Source: Streptomyces fildesensis
Lineage (GTDB): Bacteria > Actinomycetota > Actinomycetes > Streptomycetales > Streptomycetaceae
Assembly (NCBI RefSeq): GCF_016107395.1
Contig: NZ_JAAIKO010000005.1
Coordinates: 186,001 to 250,000 of the forward strand
Direction of reading: 5' to 3'
Length of the DNA stretch: 64,000 nt
The notes under the pieces are model-generated. The model did no database searches. It saw only the letters and a list, made by a program, of their open reading frames with translations, and was not told the origin of the DNA. Positions 52,733-61,912 of the stretch are shown piece after piece. Within the stretch, counting starts at the first letter, position 1, and every line of letters starts with the position of its first letter. Made by a program: the position numbers and the translations under genes.

Positions 52733-52783
52733 TGGCTGTCAACAGCCACTTGACCTGCGATGATCCTTCAAATCAGCAGGTCA
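52733..52783. repeat. two adjacent inverted repeats between amidohydrolase and lnt regions
   Basis: TGGCTGT (52733-52739) pairs with ACAGCCA (52742-52748) across two bases. Three bases further, TGACCTGC (52751-52758) pairs with GCAGGTCA (52776-52783) across 17 bases. They lie about 70 bp after the amidohydrolase stop. They may be a terminator, or the left end of the putative insertion remnant. Confidence 0.55.
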
Positions 52784-52852
52784 GTGCGGGGCCCGGTGAG
52801 TCGGCGCGACAGGCCGAGGGCACACCGTTCGGCCGCATGTGGCCGCCGTGGG

Positions 52853-54481
52853 TCACTCGTTCGGCCGTGTGTGGACCGTGCGGCCGGACACGACGGTACG
52901 CAGCGCGACCGGAAGGGCACGGTCCGGCGCCACGTCCGGCAGGCCCGGAGTGCCGGAACGCGGGTCGGTGGACCAGTTGGCGACCCGTTCGTCCGGGGCC
53001 TGCACCACCAGTTCGCCGCCGCGCCAGAGCACGTAGTCGGCGGGCGCGCCCGGCATCAGGACACCGGTGTCGTCCCGGCCGACCGCGCGCCAGCCGCCCC
53101 GGGTGTGGGCGTTGAAGGCGGCGCGGGCCGAGATACGGTGCCCGGGGGTGCGGTGGAACGCGGCGGCGCGTACGGCGCCCCACGGGTCGAGCGGGGTGAC
53201 GGGGCTGTCGGAGCCGAGGACCAGCGGCACACCGGCCCGCACCATCGCGGCGTAGGAGTTGAGCGTCCCGGCCCGTTCGGCGCCGAGCCGCTCCGCGTAC
53301 ATGCCCTCCTCGCCGCCCCAGGCCGCGTCGAAGGCCGGCTGCACCGAGGCGATCAGACCGAGTTCGGCGAAGCCGGCGATGGTGTCCGGCGTCATCATCT
53401 CGGCGTGCTCGACCCGGTGCCGCAGCGCCCGGATCCGGTCGGTGCCGACGCGTTCGGCGGCGGCCCGTACCCCGGCCACGACGGAGGAGACGGCGGCGTC
53501 CCCGATGGCGTGGAAACCCGCCTGGACACCGGCCTCGGTGCAGGCGGCGACATGGGCGGCGATGGTGTCGGTGTCGATGAAGGAGGTACCGCTGTGCGGG
53601 GCGTCGGCGTAGGGCGCGTGCAGACAGGCCGTGCGGGAGCCGAGGGAGCCGTCGACGAACAGGTCGCCGCCCGCGCCGACGGCGCCCAGGTCCCGGATCC
53701 GGTCGAGCCCCGAGGCGTCCTTCACGGCCTCCGCCCAGTACCCGAAGACCCGGGGCCCGGATTCCGCCGCGGCGAGCGCCAGCAGGCCGGTGAGGTCGTC
53801 CTCGGAGGAGATGTCGGGGCCGGCGCACTCGTGCACCGCGCTGATGCCCAGCGAGGCGGCGTGGCGCAGTGCCGCGCGCTGCGCCGCGAGCCGCTGGGCG
53901 GGGGTGACGGCGGCGTGCGCGGCACGGCGCACCGCGTGGTGCGCGTCGCTGGTGAGCGGGCCCTCCGGGTGGTACCCCGGCAGGTCGCGCACGCCGGGGA
54001 CCAGGTCGAGCAGCGCGGTGGTGACAACGGCGGAGTGCACATCGACCCGGGTCAGGTAGAGCGGCCGGCCGCCGACCGCCTCGTCCAGCTCCTGGCGGGA
54101 CGGCGTCCGCCGCTCGGGCCAGCGCGACTCGTCCCAGCCGTGGCCGAGCAGCACCCGGTCGCCGGGGCGGTCGCGGGAGAACGCGGCGGTGCGGGCGAGC
54201 GCGTCGGCGAGGGAGCCGGCGGCGGTGAGGTCGAGGCCGGTGAGCGCCAGCCCGGTCGCGGTGGTGTGGACGTGCGCGTCGGTGAACGCGGGGGTGACGA
54301 GCGCGCCGTCGAGGTGGACCACTTCGTCGACGCCGTCCACGAAGGAGTCGGCGGCGCCCTCGGATCCCACCCAGGCGACGGTGCCGCCCTCCACGACCAT
54401 GGCCGTGGCGAAGGGGTCGGCGGGGCTGTAGACGGTTCCGCCGCGCAGCAGCACGGTGGTGGAAGGGGTGCGCTCGTTCAT
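52853..54481 (-). CDS. YtcJ-like amidohydrolase (amidohydrolase family 3)
   Basis: 542-residue TIM-barrel metal hydrolase. The N-terminal beta sandwich is followed by the metal motif TDAHVHTT (about 67-74), a long barrel with ECAGPDISSEDDL, His in GFHAIGDAAV (about 335-344), RVEHAEMM (about 372-379) and metal Asp in LGSDSPV (about 440-446). Family members hydrolyse amides or deaminate small molecules; substrate unknown. It is transcribed toward lnt but separated by 750 bp; the Lrp-type gene lies 30 bp upstream. Confidence 0.87.
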   Translation of the reverse strand: MNERTPSTTVLLRGGTVYSPADPFATAMVVEGGTVAWVGSEGAADSFVDGVDEVVHLDGALVTPAFTDAHVHTTATGLALTGLDLTAAGSLADALARTAAFSRDRPGDRVLLGHGWDESRWPERRTPSRQELDEAVGGRPLYLTRVDVHSAVVTTALLDLVPGVRDLPGYHPEGPLTSDAHHAVRRAAHAAVTPAQRLAAQRAALRHAASLGISAVHECAGPDISSEDDLTGLLALAAAESGPRVFGYWAEAVKDASGLDRIRDLGAVGAGGDLFVDGSLGSRTACLHAPYADAPHSGTSFIDTDTIAAHVAACTEAGVQAGFHAIGDAAVSSVVAGVRAAAERVGTDRIRALRHRVEHAEMMTPDTIAGFAELGLIASVQPAFDAAWGGEEGMYAERLGAERAGTLNSYAAMVRAGVPLVLGSDSPVTPLDPWGAVRAAAFHRTPGHRISARAAFNAHTRGGWRAVGRDDTGVLMPGAPADYVLWRGGELVVQAPDERVANWSTDPRSGTPGLPDVAPDRALPVALRTVVSGRTVHTRPNE

Positions 54482-54511
54482 GAGGGACAGTCTCTCCCCT
54501 GCCCGGAGCGC

Positions 54512-54952
54512 TCAGATGCGCGGGGGCCTGGCCTCGTACGGAGTGGACAGCACGACGGTGGTGCGGGTGGAGACCCCGGCCAGGGTGCGGATCCGGGCGA
54601 GCAGGTGCTCCAGCTCGCCGGGGGTCGCGACGCGGACCTTGAGGATGTAGTTCTCCTCCCCCGCGACGCTGTGGCAGGCCTCGATCTCCGGTACCTCGGC
54701 GAGGCGCTCCGCGATGTCGTCCGGCGCGCTCGGGTCGAACGGTTTGATCGAGATGAACGCCGTCAGGGAGAGTCCGACCGCTTCGGCGTCGACGATCGCG
54801 GCGTAGCCGCGGATCACCCCGCGCTGCTCCAACCGGCGCACCCGCTGGTGCACCGCCGAGGTGGACAGGCCGGTGGCCTTGCCCAGGTCGGTGTAGCTCA
54901 TCCGCCCATCGGCGACGAGAAGTTCCACGATCTGTTGATCCAGCTCCTCCAC
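54512..54952 (-). CDS. Lrp/AsnC family transcriptional regulator
   Basis: 146-residue feast/famine regulator. N-terminal helix-turn-helix: ELDQQIVELLVADGRMSYTDLGKATGLSTSAVHQRVRRLEQRGVIRGYAA (about 3-52; key D, IL, L, S/T, V, R, LE, GVI). The RAM ligand-binding domain (about 58-140) carries EIEACHSVAGEENYILKV (about 85-102; key CH, G, D/N-Y), with a usual G-D/N-Y pattern. It probably senses an amino acid. The start is uncertain: GTG at 54952 gives the family length, TTG at 54961 has a slightly better upstream site. It may control the amidohydrolase, or the divergent gene 250 bp away. Confidence 0.87.
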   Translation of the reverse strand: MEELDQQIVELLVADGRMSYTDLGKATGLSTSAVHQRVRRLEQRGVIRGYAAIVDAEAVGLSLTAFISIKPFDPSAPDDIAERLAEVPEIEACHSVAGEENYILKVRVATPGELEHLLARIRTLAGVSTRTTVVLSTPYEARPPRI

Positions 54953-55201
54953 GGCGGTCAACTTACTGCCCCGGAGGGCCTCCGGCACAGCGGGCAGGGG
55001 GCACGCCGGGGCGGGAGGGCGTTCTCCCGGCGCGCGCACGCCCGGAACGGCGCCGGATGTGACGAAGGCCACACCGGATGCACCCCATGGTGGCGGCCGC
55101 CACGGTTATCGGGCGCGCCGGGCGGGAAGTGCTCGCTATGGCCGTGGCCGTCGTGCCCGGCGGGCCCGTCGAACGGGCGTTCATCCAAGGGGGATCCCAC
55201 T

Positions 55202-55636
55202 ATGCGCACCCATGTGCGGCCCAGCCGCAGCGAACGTACGCAGCCCGTACTCGAGGAGGACGACGAACGCGCCGCCCAGGCGCTCGAAGCCGCCGCCCTG
55301 GACGCCGAGGAGGCGTTCGACGACGAGGTCTACGACATCCTGCGGGTGCACTGCCCGGACTGCGCGCGGCCGATCGCGCTGTTCGAGGGCGAGGAGGTGC
55401 TGCCGGAGCACGCGCTGTGCCCCACGCCGTGGAATCCGTTCGGCCTCACCGTCTGTGCCGGTTCCGGGCGCGCGTTGCGGGACGCGCAGCAGGTGGACGG
55501 CATGGAGTACACCGGTGAGGAGCTCGCCACCCTGCTGACGCTGCCGGCCGGACTCGACTGGCGCACCCAGCCGTTCTCTCACGCGTACGGCCCCGAGTCC
55601 CGTCCGGTACGGGTGCCGCGCCAGCGCGCGGCCTGA
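55202..55636 (+). CDS. Cys-containing hypothetical protein, 144 aa
   Basis: 144-residue acidic soluble protein. A helical acidic N-terminus (about 15-45, EDDERAAQALEAAALDAEEAFDDEV, key E/D run) is followed by CPDC (about 51-54), EHALCP and TVCAGSGRA. That makes four cysteines arranged like a zinc ribbon (CxxC-x19-C-x11-C). A C-terminal region contains LLTLPAGLDWRTQPFSHA. I recognise it only as a conserved Streptomyces unknown. AAGGGGGA lies about eight bases before the ATG. Divergent to the Lrp/AsnC gene. Confidence 0.75.
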   Translation: MRTHVRPSRSERTQPVLEEDDERAAQALEAAALDAEEAFDDEVYDILRVHCPDCARPIALFEGEEVLPEHALCPTPWNPFGLTVCAGSGRALRDAQQVDGMEYTGEELATLLTLPAGLDWRTQPFSHAYGPESRPVRVPRQRAA

Positions 55637-55737
55637 ACCCGGCGGCGACCGCCTGCGATACGGTGCCGCGTCCCCGGGGGGCGCGGCACCGGCGCGGCGT
55701 TACGGCTCGCCCTCCGGACCAGGGCTCGCTCTGCGGA

Positions 55738-56913
55738 CTACGGCTTGCTCTCCGGTCCTGCGAGGTGCCGGGCGATGACCATGCGCTGGATCTGGTTGGT
55801 GCCCTCGACGATCTGCAGCACCTTGGCCTCGCGCATGTAGCGCTCGACGGGGAAGTCCACCGTGTAGCCGTAGCCGCCGAGGAGTTGGACGGCGTCGGTG
55901 GTCACCTGCATCGCGGCGTCCGTGCAGAAGAGCTTGGCCATCGCCGCCTGCCGCGAGAAGTCCCGGCCGGCGTCGCGCAGCCGCGCCGCGGCGAGGTAGA
56001 GCGCCCGGCCGGCCTCGATCTTGGTGGCCATGTCGGCGAGCATGAAGCGCAGCCCCTGGAAGTCCACGAGCGGACGGCCGAACTGCTTGCGGGCCAGCGT
56101 GTAGGCCAGCGCCTCGTCGAGGGCGCCCTGGGCGACCCCGACGGCACAGGCCGCGATGCCGAGCCGGCCCGAGTCGAGCGCGGACAGCGCGATGGAGAAG
56201 CCCTGGCCCTCCTCGCCGACCCGCCGGCTGTCCGGGACGGTCACGCCGTCGAAGTGGACCTGGGCGGTGGGCGAGCCCTTCATGCCCATCTTCCGCTCGG
56301 GCTGGGCGGCGGTCAGGCCCGGTGAGTCCGCGGGCACCAGGAACGCGGTGATGCCGCGCGGGCCCTCGGCGCCGCTGCGGGCGAGCACGGTGTAGAAGTC
56401 GGCGACGCCGCCGTGGGTGATCCACGCCTTGGTGCCGTCGATGGTCCAGTCGCCGTCCTTGAGGACCGCGCGGGTGTTCAGGGACGCGGCGTCGGAGCCC
56501 GCTGCGGGCTCGGAGAGGCAGTACGCGCCGAGGAGCGCGCCGCCGAGCATGGCGGGCAGGTGCTCGGCCCGCTGCTCCTTGGTGCCGAAGTGCGCCACCG
56601 CGTGGCAGGCGAGGGTGTGGACACTCACTCCGAGGCCGACGGTGAGCCGGGCGGCCGCCAGCTCCTCCAGGACCTGCAGGTACACCTCGTAGGGCTGTCC
56701 CCCGCCGCCGTACTCCTCCGGATACGGGAGGCCGAGCAGCCCCGCCTCGCCGATGAGGGCGAACGTGTCCCGCGGGAAGTGCCCGGTGTCCTCCTCCTCG
56801 GCGGCCCGGGGCAGGATCTCCCGCTGGGCCAGCTCGCGGGTGAGGGCGAGCAGGTCTCGGGCCTCCTCGGTGGGCAAGTGGCGGTCTACCGGCTGCGGGC
56901 CGTTGTGAGGCAT
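55738..56913 (-). CDS. acyl-CoA dehydrogenase
   Basis: 391-residue flavoenzyme of the acyl-CoA dehydrogenase family. Features: LGLPYPEEYGGGG (about 51-63), signature AYCLSEPAAGSDAAS (about 121-135), AWITHGG (about 153-159), KMGMKGSPTAQVHFDGV, RKQFGRPLVDFQ (about 273-284) and the catalytic-base region QIVEGTNQIQRMVIARHL (Glu near 368). It introduces the alpha-beta double bond in acyl-CoA beta-oxidation, passing electrons to ETF. ATG at 56913 follows GGGAGGAG; the long upstream open frame is not family-like. Confidence 0.92.
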   Translation of the reverse strand: MPHNGPQPVDRHLPTEEARDLLALTRELAQREILPRAAEEEDTGHFPRDTFALIGEAGLLGLPYPEEYGGGGQPYEVYLQVLEELAAARLTVGLGVSVHTLACHAVAHFGTKEQRAEHLPAMLGGALLGAYCLSEPAAGSDAASLNTRAVLKDGDWTIDGTKAWITHGGVADFYTVLARSGAEGPRGITAFLVPADSPGLTAAQPERKMGMKGSPTAQVHFDGVTVPDSRRVGEEGQGFSIALSALDSGRLGIAACAVGVAQGALDEALAYTLARKQFGRPLVDFQGLRFMLADMATKIEAGRALYLAAARLRDAGRDFSRQAAMAKLFCTDAAMQVTTDAVQLLGGYGYTVDFPVERYMREAKVLQIVEGTNQIQRMVIARHLAGPESKP

Positions 56914-57300
56914 GGCGGCACGCTCCTCCCTGTCAGGCGCGGCGGCGACCGCCCAGGGTGTGGCGGTGCCGTACGTCTTGCGATGCCCAAATGCCGATCG
57001 TCTCCCGCCGGGTCTCGGCGCGGCTTGATCAGCGGCTGTGGCGCGATGGAGTATGCCCGATCGGGCGCTCCGCGTCACGGGGCGAGGCCCGGTACCGGTA
57101 CAGATCAGGGGTCTTCCGGGGGCGGCGGCCCGACGGCGGGCGCACCCGGGCGTACGCCGCGCCGCGGTGGACGACGGGCGCGGCGGCGTATGCGTCCGTC
57201 ATCCGTACGGGCTGTCTCCGGCGGCGGCCGGGACTGAGCGGTCCCAGGGGCCGCCCCGGGAGCCGTCCGAGGAGCCCCGCCGGGCGGCTGTGAGGCCCCG
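56914..57300. other. 387-bp region without recognised gene
   Basis: Between the acyl-CoA dehydrogenase start and the SLC13-type permease stop, both on the minus strand. It should hold the dehydrogenase promoter. Several open frames cross it, but none has a ribosome-binding site and Streptomyces-like third-position bias together. I see nothing else in it. Confidence 0.5.
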
Positions 57301-58557
57301 TCAGGTGCCCGTCAGCCGCAGCATGGCCCACAGGGCCGTCGTGGCGCCCACCAGCGTCAGGGGCACCGTCAGCAGGCCGAGGCGGGTGAAGACGCCCAGC
57401 TCGGGGTCCTTGCCGTGGTCGCTGAGGATCCGGCGCCACAGCAGGGTGGCCAGCGAGCCGGCGTAGGTGAGGTTCGGGCCGAGGTTCACACCGATCAGGA
57501 CGGCGAGCACCGGGCCGGGTCCGGCCGTCGCGACGAGCGGCAGCAGGGCCAGCACCGCCGGCAAATTGTTGATCAGGTTGGCCAGCACGGCGGCGAGCGC
57601 CGCCACCGCCAGCAGTTCTGGCAGTCCCGCGCCGTCCGGCAGCACCCGGTCCGCCGCATCGGCCAGGCCGTTGTCGACCACGGCCTTGACGACGACGCCC
57701 AGTGCCAGCACGAACAGGCAGAACAGCGGGTTCGCCGCGCTCGCCAGGCCGCGTACGGTCGTCCGCCCGCGGCGCAGCGCCCGCACCCCCAGCACCAGCG
57801 CGCCGGCCAGCGCCGCCCAGGCGGGGTTCACCCCGGCCAGGGAGGTGACGACGAAGCCCGCGAGGGTCAGGGCGACGACAACAAGGGTGAACACCGGGAG
57901 CGCGGGCCGTGGCACCGGTTCACCGGCGCTTGCCGGGGCGGCCAGGTCGGCGGCGAAGAACCGGCGGAAGACCAGGTACTCCAGGCCGATCGCCACCAGC
58001 CACGGCAGCGCCATCACCGCCGCGAAGCGGGTGAAGGAGAGCCCGGCCGCGGCGAAGGCCAGCAGATTGGTCAGGTTGGAGACCGGCAGCAGCAGCGACG
58101 CCGAGTTCGCCAGATGGGCGCACGCGTAGACATGGGGCCGGGACCGGGTGCCCGCGCGGGCGGCGGTCACGATGACCACCGGGGTCAGCAGCACCACCGT
58201 CGCGTCCAGGCTGAGCACGGCAGTGATCAGCGAGGCCACCACGAACACCCCGGCCAGCAGCCGGCCCGGCTCGCCCCGGCAGACGCGGGCCATCGCGTCC
58301 CCGGCTGCGGTGAACAGCCCCGCGTCGGCGCAGAGTTCCGCGAGCACCAGCACGGCGGCGAGGAAACCGACGACCGGCAGCAGTTCCCTGGTCTGGTCCC
58401 AGGCGTCCTGCCACGGCACCGCGCCGGTCGCGGTCACCAGCACCGCGGCCGGCACCGCCGCGGCCGCCTCCGGCCAGCCGCGCGGGCGGGCCACCGCGAA
58501 CCCGAGGACCAGCAGGAGCAGGACGACGGACAGGATCTCGGCGGCGGTGCTGCTCAG
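57301..58557 (-). CDS. SLC13/ArsB-type membrane permease, apparent CTG start
   Basis: About 418-residue ion-transporter-superfamily permease with 10-12 helices. Typical parts are [24 protein letters not shown] (about 61-84), [13 protein letters not shown] (about 116-128) with the SLDAT motif, [19 protein letters not shown] (about 149-167; key N, S, P, SN, TN) and a second half [16 protein letters not shown] and [21 protein letters not shown]. Substrate could be arsenite, a dicarboxylate or a cation. Helix 1 ([24 protein letters not shown]) is needed for a family-like N-terminus, but no ATG/GTG/TTG precedes it in frame. A CTG at 58557 follows GGAG by seven bases. If unused, translation would begin at GTG 58494 and lose helix 1. 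Confidence 0.82.
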   Translation of the reverse strand: MSSTAAEILSVVLLLLVLGFAVARPRGWPEAAAAVPAAVLVTATGAVPWQDAWDQTRELLPVVGFLAAVLVLAELCADAGLFTAAGDAMARVCRGEPGRLLAGVFVVASLITAVLSLDATVVLLTPVVIVTAARAGTRSRPHVYACAHLANSASLLLPVSNLTNLLAFAAAGLSFTRFAAVMALPWLVAIGLEYLVFRRFFAADLAAPASAGEPVPRPALPVFTLVVVALTLAGFVVTSLAGVNPAWAALAGALVLGVRALRRGRTTVRGLASAANPLFCLFVLALGVVVKAVVDNGLADAADRVLPDGAGLPELLAVAALAAVLANLINNLPAVLALLPLVATAGPGPVLAVLIGVNLGPNLTYAGSLATLLWRRILSDHGKDPELGVFTRLGLLTVPLTLVGATTALWAMLRLTGT

Positions 58558-58658
58558 GGTCGGTCTCCACGGGGCTTACGGCGGTCATATGGCGAAGCCG
58601 CAGGTAGCGGGCGCACACATGGCGGGGTCAGGAGCCAGCATGCACCACGCCGCCGACA

Positions 58659-58676
58659 GGTCCTGATGCCAGGACC
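58659..58676. terminator. short hairpin downstream of GGDEF-EAL gene
   Basis: GGTCCTG (58659-58665) and CAGGACC (58670-58676) with a four-base loop, about 35 bp after the stop of the minus-strand GGDEF-EAL gene. It is a weak terminator candidate. Confidence 0.45.
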
Positions 58677-58710
58677 GGTGAGTCCTCCGTGACGTTCTCG
58701 CGGGCCGCCG

Positions 58711-60924
58711 TCAGGCGCTCATCGCGTCGCACAGCGTCAGGGTGTGGAGATGGTCCGGCGGCCCCGGCCGGGCGTAGTACCAGCCCTGGGCGGTGTCGCA
58801 GCCGAGCAGTCCCAGATGCTCCGCCTGGGTGCGGGTCTCCACCCCTTCGACGGTCACGGTGAGGCCGAGGGTGTGCGCGAGGGAGACGATCCCCTCGACG
58901 ATCTTGAGGTCGACGGGGTCGGCGGGGTGCTGCCGGATGCCCCGGGTGAAGGCCCGGTCGAGCTTGAGGTTGCTGATCGGCAGCCAGCGCAGGGACGACA
59001 GGTTGGAGTAGCCGGTGCCGAAGTCGTCGAGCGCTATGTCGACACCCAGGTCGACCAGCCGGCGCAGCGGCTTGAGGGCGTCCTCGTCGGCGCCGATCAG
59101 GGCGCTCTCGGTGACCTCCAGGCAGAGGGCGGTGGGGTCCAGCCCGGTCTCCTCCAGGACGGCGGCGACCTCGTCGACGAGCCCCGGATGGTACAGCTGG
59201 CACGGGGACAGGTTCACGTTGACGCGGACCGGGAGGCCGTCGGCGCTCCGGCGCTGCCATTCGCGCGCCTGCCGGGCGGACTCCTGCAGCACCCAGCGGC
59301 CGAGCGGGACGATCTGCCCGGTGCTCTCCGCCAGCGGTATGAACTGGTCGGGCCCGAGCACGCCGTGCAGCGGGTGGCACCATCTGACCAGCGCCTCCGC
59401 ACCCTGGACGCTGCCGTCGGCCAGCCGGATGAGGGGCTGGTACTCGATGAAGAACTCGCCGCGCTCCAGGGCGGTCGGCAGCCGGTTCGTCAGACCGTGC
59501 CGGGTGATCGCGCGGGCGTCGGAGTCCGGGTCGGCGACCTCGTAGCGGTTGCCGCCGGCGGCCTTGGCCCGGTACATCGTGATGTCGGCGCTGCGCAGCA
59601 CGTCCGCCGCGCCGCGGGTGCCGGTGGGGCCCTCGACGATGCCGATGCTGCCGTGGACGGGCAGTTCACGGCCGTCGAGACGGACCGTGGTGGACAGCGC
59701 GGCCAGGATCCGGTCGGCCAGATCGGTGACCTCACCCTGGGTGGCGGGATCGACGATCAGGGCGGCGAACTCGTCGCCGCCGATGCGGGCGACCAGCTGG
59801 TCCGGGGCGGTCACGCACGCCTGCAGCCGCTCGGCGACCGCGACCAGCAGCCGGTCCCCCACCGCGTGGCCGAGGCTGTCGTTGACCGCCTTGAAGCCGT
59901 CGAGGTCGAGGTAGCACAGGCCGAGGCGTTCGGTGCCGGTCCCGGGCGACAGGGCCTGTTCCAGCCGTTCGAAGAACAGCGCCCGGTTCGGCAGCCCGGT
60001 GAGGGTGTCGTGGGTCGCCTCGTGGCGCAGCCGCTCGGTCAGCAGCCGGGCCTCGGTGATGTCCTCCATGAGCGCCAACTGGTACTGCGGGACGCCCGAG
60101 GAGTCCCTGAGCAGCGACACGGACAGGTTGGTCCACAGCGCGGTGCCGTCGGGGCGGTAGTACGGCTTGGTGATGCGGTAGTCGTCGCGCTCGCCGCGGA
60201 CCAGCTCCCCATACAGCCCCCAGACGTCGGCGCCGTCGTCCGGGTGCACGAAGTCGCTGACGTTCCGGTTGCGGACGTGGTGCTCGCCGCCGAACATCTG
60301 GGTCAGCGCGCCGTTGAGCTCCAGGATCCGGCCGTCGAGGTCGGCGATCCCGATGCCGACCGCGGCGCCCTCGAAGACCGCGCGGAAGCGGGCCTCGCTG
60401 GCCTGGAGCGCGGTCTCCGCCTCCGCCCGGGCGGAGATCGCCGCCCGGGAGATGGCCTCCTGCTCGTAGCGGGTGCGTTCGACCAGCGCGCGGGCGAACC
60501 CGGCCGCGATGGCGTGCTGCAGCCGGGCGCAGCGGGACCGGCTCTCGTCGGCCGGCAGGTCCTCCGGCGGGCAGTAGAGCACCAGGTACGCGTCGACCAC
60601 CCGCAGGATGCTGGGCAGCACCTCGGGGTCGGTGCAGTGCGCGGCGACCAGCGCGGATCCGACCTCGAAGGCCGGGCGCGGGTCGAACGGAGTGGCCCGC
60701 AGCGCCTCGTCGAGACCGCGGGCCAGCGGGAGCAGGTACTCCTCGAACTCGGCGCGCGTCATCGAGGTCGCGGTGGCCGGGTAGATCGCACGGCTCCAGA
60801 TGGTGGCGAACCGCCGCAGGCCGTCGGCCCGTGCGTCCAGCGCGGTGTCCCCGGTGGCGTCCTGCCCGGTGCCTCCGGCCAGGTGCAGGCCGGAGTCCCC
60901 GGTCCCCGCCGGCTGTGAGGTCAC
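58711..60924 (-). CDS. PAS-GGDEF-EAL cyclic-di-GMP enzyme
   Basis: 737-residue soluble protein. An N-terminal helical region (about 30-160) is followed by a PAS domain (about 175-300; FRAVFEGAAVGIGIADLDGRILELN, PDDGADVW). The GGDEF domain (about 310-470) has the intact motif RIGGDEFAALI, and the EAL domain (about 485-730) has GAEALVRW, NVNLSP, LEVTES, LDDFGTGYSNL, LKLDR and VEGVET. All EAL metal and catalytic residues are visible, so both synthesis and hydrolysis of c-di-GMP are possible. The I-site RxxD before GGDEF is absent (TAPD). The GTG start overlaps the upstream methyltransferase stop by GTGA. Confidence 0.92.
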   Translation of the reverse strand: MTSQPAGTGDSGLHLAGGTGQDATGDTALDARADGLRRFATIWSRAIYPATATSMTRAEFEEYLLPLARGLDEALRATPFDPRPAFEVGSALVAAHCTDPEVLPSILRVVDAYLVLYCPPEDLPADESRSRCARLQHAIAAGFARALVERTRYEQEAISRAAISARAEAETALQASEARFRAVFEGAAVGIGIADLDGRILELNGALTQMFGGEHHVRNRNVSDFVHPDDGADVWGLYGELVRGERDDYRITKPYYRPDGTALWTNLSVSLLRDSSGVPQYQLALMEDITEARLLTERLRHEATHDTLTGLPNRALFFERLEQALSPGTGTERLGLCYLDLDGFKAVNDSLGHAVGDRLLVAVAERLQACVTAPDQLVARIGGDEFAALIVDPATQGEVTDLADRILAALSTTVRLDGRELPVHGSIGIVEGPTGTRGAADVLRSADITMYRAKAAGGNRYEVADPDSDARAITRHGLTNRLPTALERGEFFIEYQPLIRLADGSVQGAEALVRWCHPLHGVLGPDQFIPLAESTGQIVPLGRWVLQESARQAREWQRRSADGLPVRVNVNLSPCQLYHPGLVDEVAAVLEETGLDPTALCLEVTESALIGADEDALKPLRRLVDLGVDIALDDFGTGYSNLSSLRWLPISNLKLDRAFTRGIRQHPADPVDLKIVEGIVSLAHTLGLTVTVEGVETRTQAEHLGLLGCDTAQGWYYARPGPPDHLHTLTLCDAMSA

Positions 60925-61736
60925 GCCTTGAGCCCCACGCCGGCGAAGCCGACGAAGGCCGCGGGGTCCTCTTCGTGACCGGCCGGGGTGTCCGGATGCC
61001 AGTCGGGCATCGGGACCAGACCGGGTTCGATGAGCTCGAAGCCCTCGAAGAACGCGGCCACTTCGGCCCGCGTGCGCATGATCAGCGGGGAGCTGGCCTT
61101 GCGGTAGACGCCCTGGACGCCGCCGCCCTGCTCGGGCGAGATGGGGCCGCCCTCGGTCGAGGCGTGGGTCAGGACCAGCAGGCTGCCGGGGGCGAGCGCG
61201 TCGCGCAGCTCGGCCACCGCGGCGGCCGGGTCGTCCTCGTCGGCCAGGAAGTGGAGGACGGCGACGAGCAGCAGCGCCACCGGCCGGTCGAAGTCGAGGA
61301 GCTCGGTGGCCTCGGGGCTGGTCAGGATGTCCTTGGGCGTGCGCAGGTCGGCGGCGGCGATCCGGGCGGTCGGATTGCCCTCGAGCACCGCCCGGCTGTG
61401 CGCCACGGCCACCGGGTCGCTGTCGACGTAGAGCACCCGGGCGCCGGGGCTGGCGGCCTGGGCGACCTCGTGCACATTGCCGAAGGTCGGTATGCCGGAG
61501 CCGATGTCCAGGAACTGGGTGATGCCCTGGTCGACGGCGTAGCGGACCGCGCGGCGCATGAACGCGCGGTTCGCCTGCATGATCTTGGGGAGCCCGGGGA
61601 AGATCTCCATGGCCTGGCGGGCGGCCTCGCGGTCCACCTCGAAGTTGTGCGAACCGCCGAGGTAGTAGTCGTAGATACGCGACACACTCGGCACCGAGAG
61701 GTCAATACCCTGGGGTGCCCAGGCGGGACGCTCCAT
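60921..61736 (-). CDS. DUF574/SAM-dependent methyltransferase-like protein
   Basis: 271-residue protein of the Streptomyces DUF574 family. The opening WAPQGIDLSVPSVSRIYDYYLGGSHNFEVDREAA (about 5-38; key D, P, S, R, YDY, LGG, HN, D) is diagnostic. The Rossmann motif is FLDIGSGIPTFGNVHEVA (about 75-92), followed by VLYVDSDPVAVAH. It binds S-adenosylmethionine by fold; acceptor unknown. ATG at 61736 has GGAG seven bases upstream. The gene is coupled by GTGA to the c-di-GMP enzyme, and its promoter region lies between 61737 and the chitinase terminator. Confidence 0.9.
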   Translation of the reverse strand: MERPAWAPQGIDLSVPSVSRIYDYYLGGSHNFEVDREAARQAMEIFPGLPKIMQANRAFMRRAVRYAVDQGITQFLDIGSGIPTFGNVHEVAQAASPGARVLYVDSDPVAVAHSRAVLEGNPTARIAAADLRTPKDILTSPEATELLDFDRPVALLLVAVLHFLADEDDPAAAVAELRDALAPGSLLVLTHASTEGGPISPEQGGGVQGVYRKASSPLIMRTRAEVAAFFEGFELIEPGLVPMPDWHPDTPAGHEEDPAAFVGFAGVGLKA

Positions 61737-61912
61737 CACGGTCTCCAGCTCATCAGATGATCTTGGACTGACCAAGATACCGGCCTGCACTCGACCCGAG
61801 GCTATCGATCACCCGGGCGAAGCGGAATATCATCCGGAAATGGTCCGTCCGTTTTCGGCGAGAACTCCCGGCATATGCACCTGCCAAAACGCGCCGCTGC
61901 GGATTCGCGCAC

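Larger units (their letters stand above)
52107..52852. other. unusual 746-bp non-coding stretch upstream of lnt
   Basis: No convincing reading frame was found on either strand despite many open frames. It contains the IS200/IS605-like end hairpin at 52146-52176. At the other side are two adjacent inverted repeats: TGGCTGT-CA-ACAGCCA (52733-52748) and TGACCTGC/GCAGGTCA (52751-52783). The interior 52200-52350 has lower GC than its surroundings. This is most simply a decayed insertion element whose right end points at lnt. It must also contain the lnt promoter. Confidence 0.5.

Noticed and set aside
54953..55201. A small gene between the Lrp-type and Cys-rich genes
   Set aside because: Open frames there lack ribosome-binding sites and codon bias; the gap is better explained as a divergent promoter region.
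57029..57439. 136-residue minus-strand open frame in the acyl-CoA dehydrogenase-permease gap
   Set aside because: Arg/Pro-rich sequence with no ribosome-binding site, and it runs antisense-like into the end of the permease gene in another frame.
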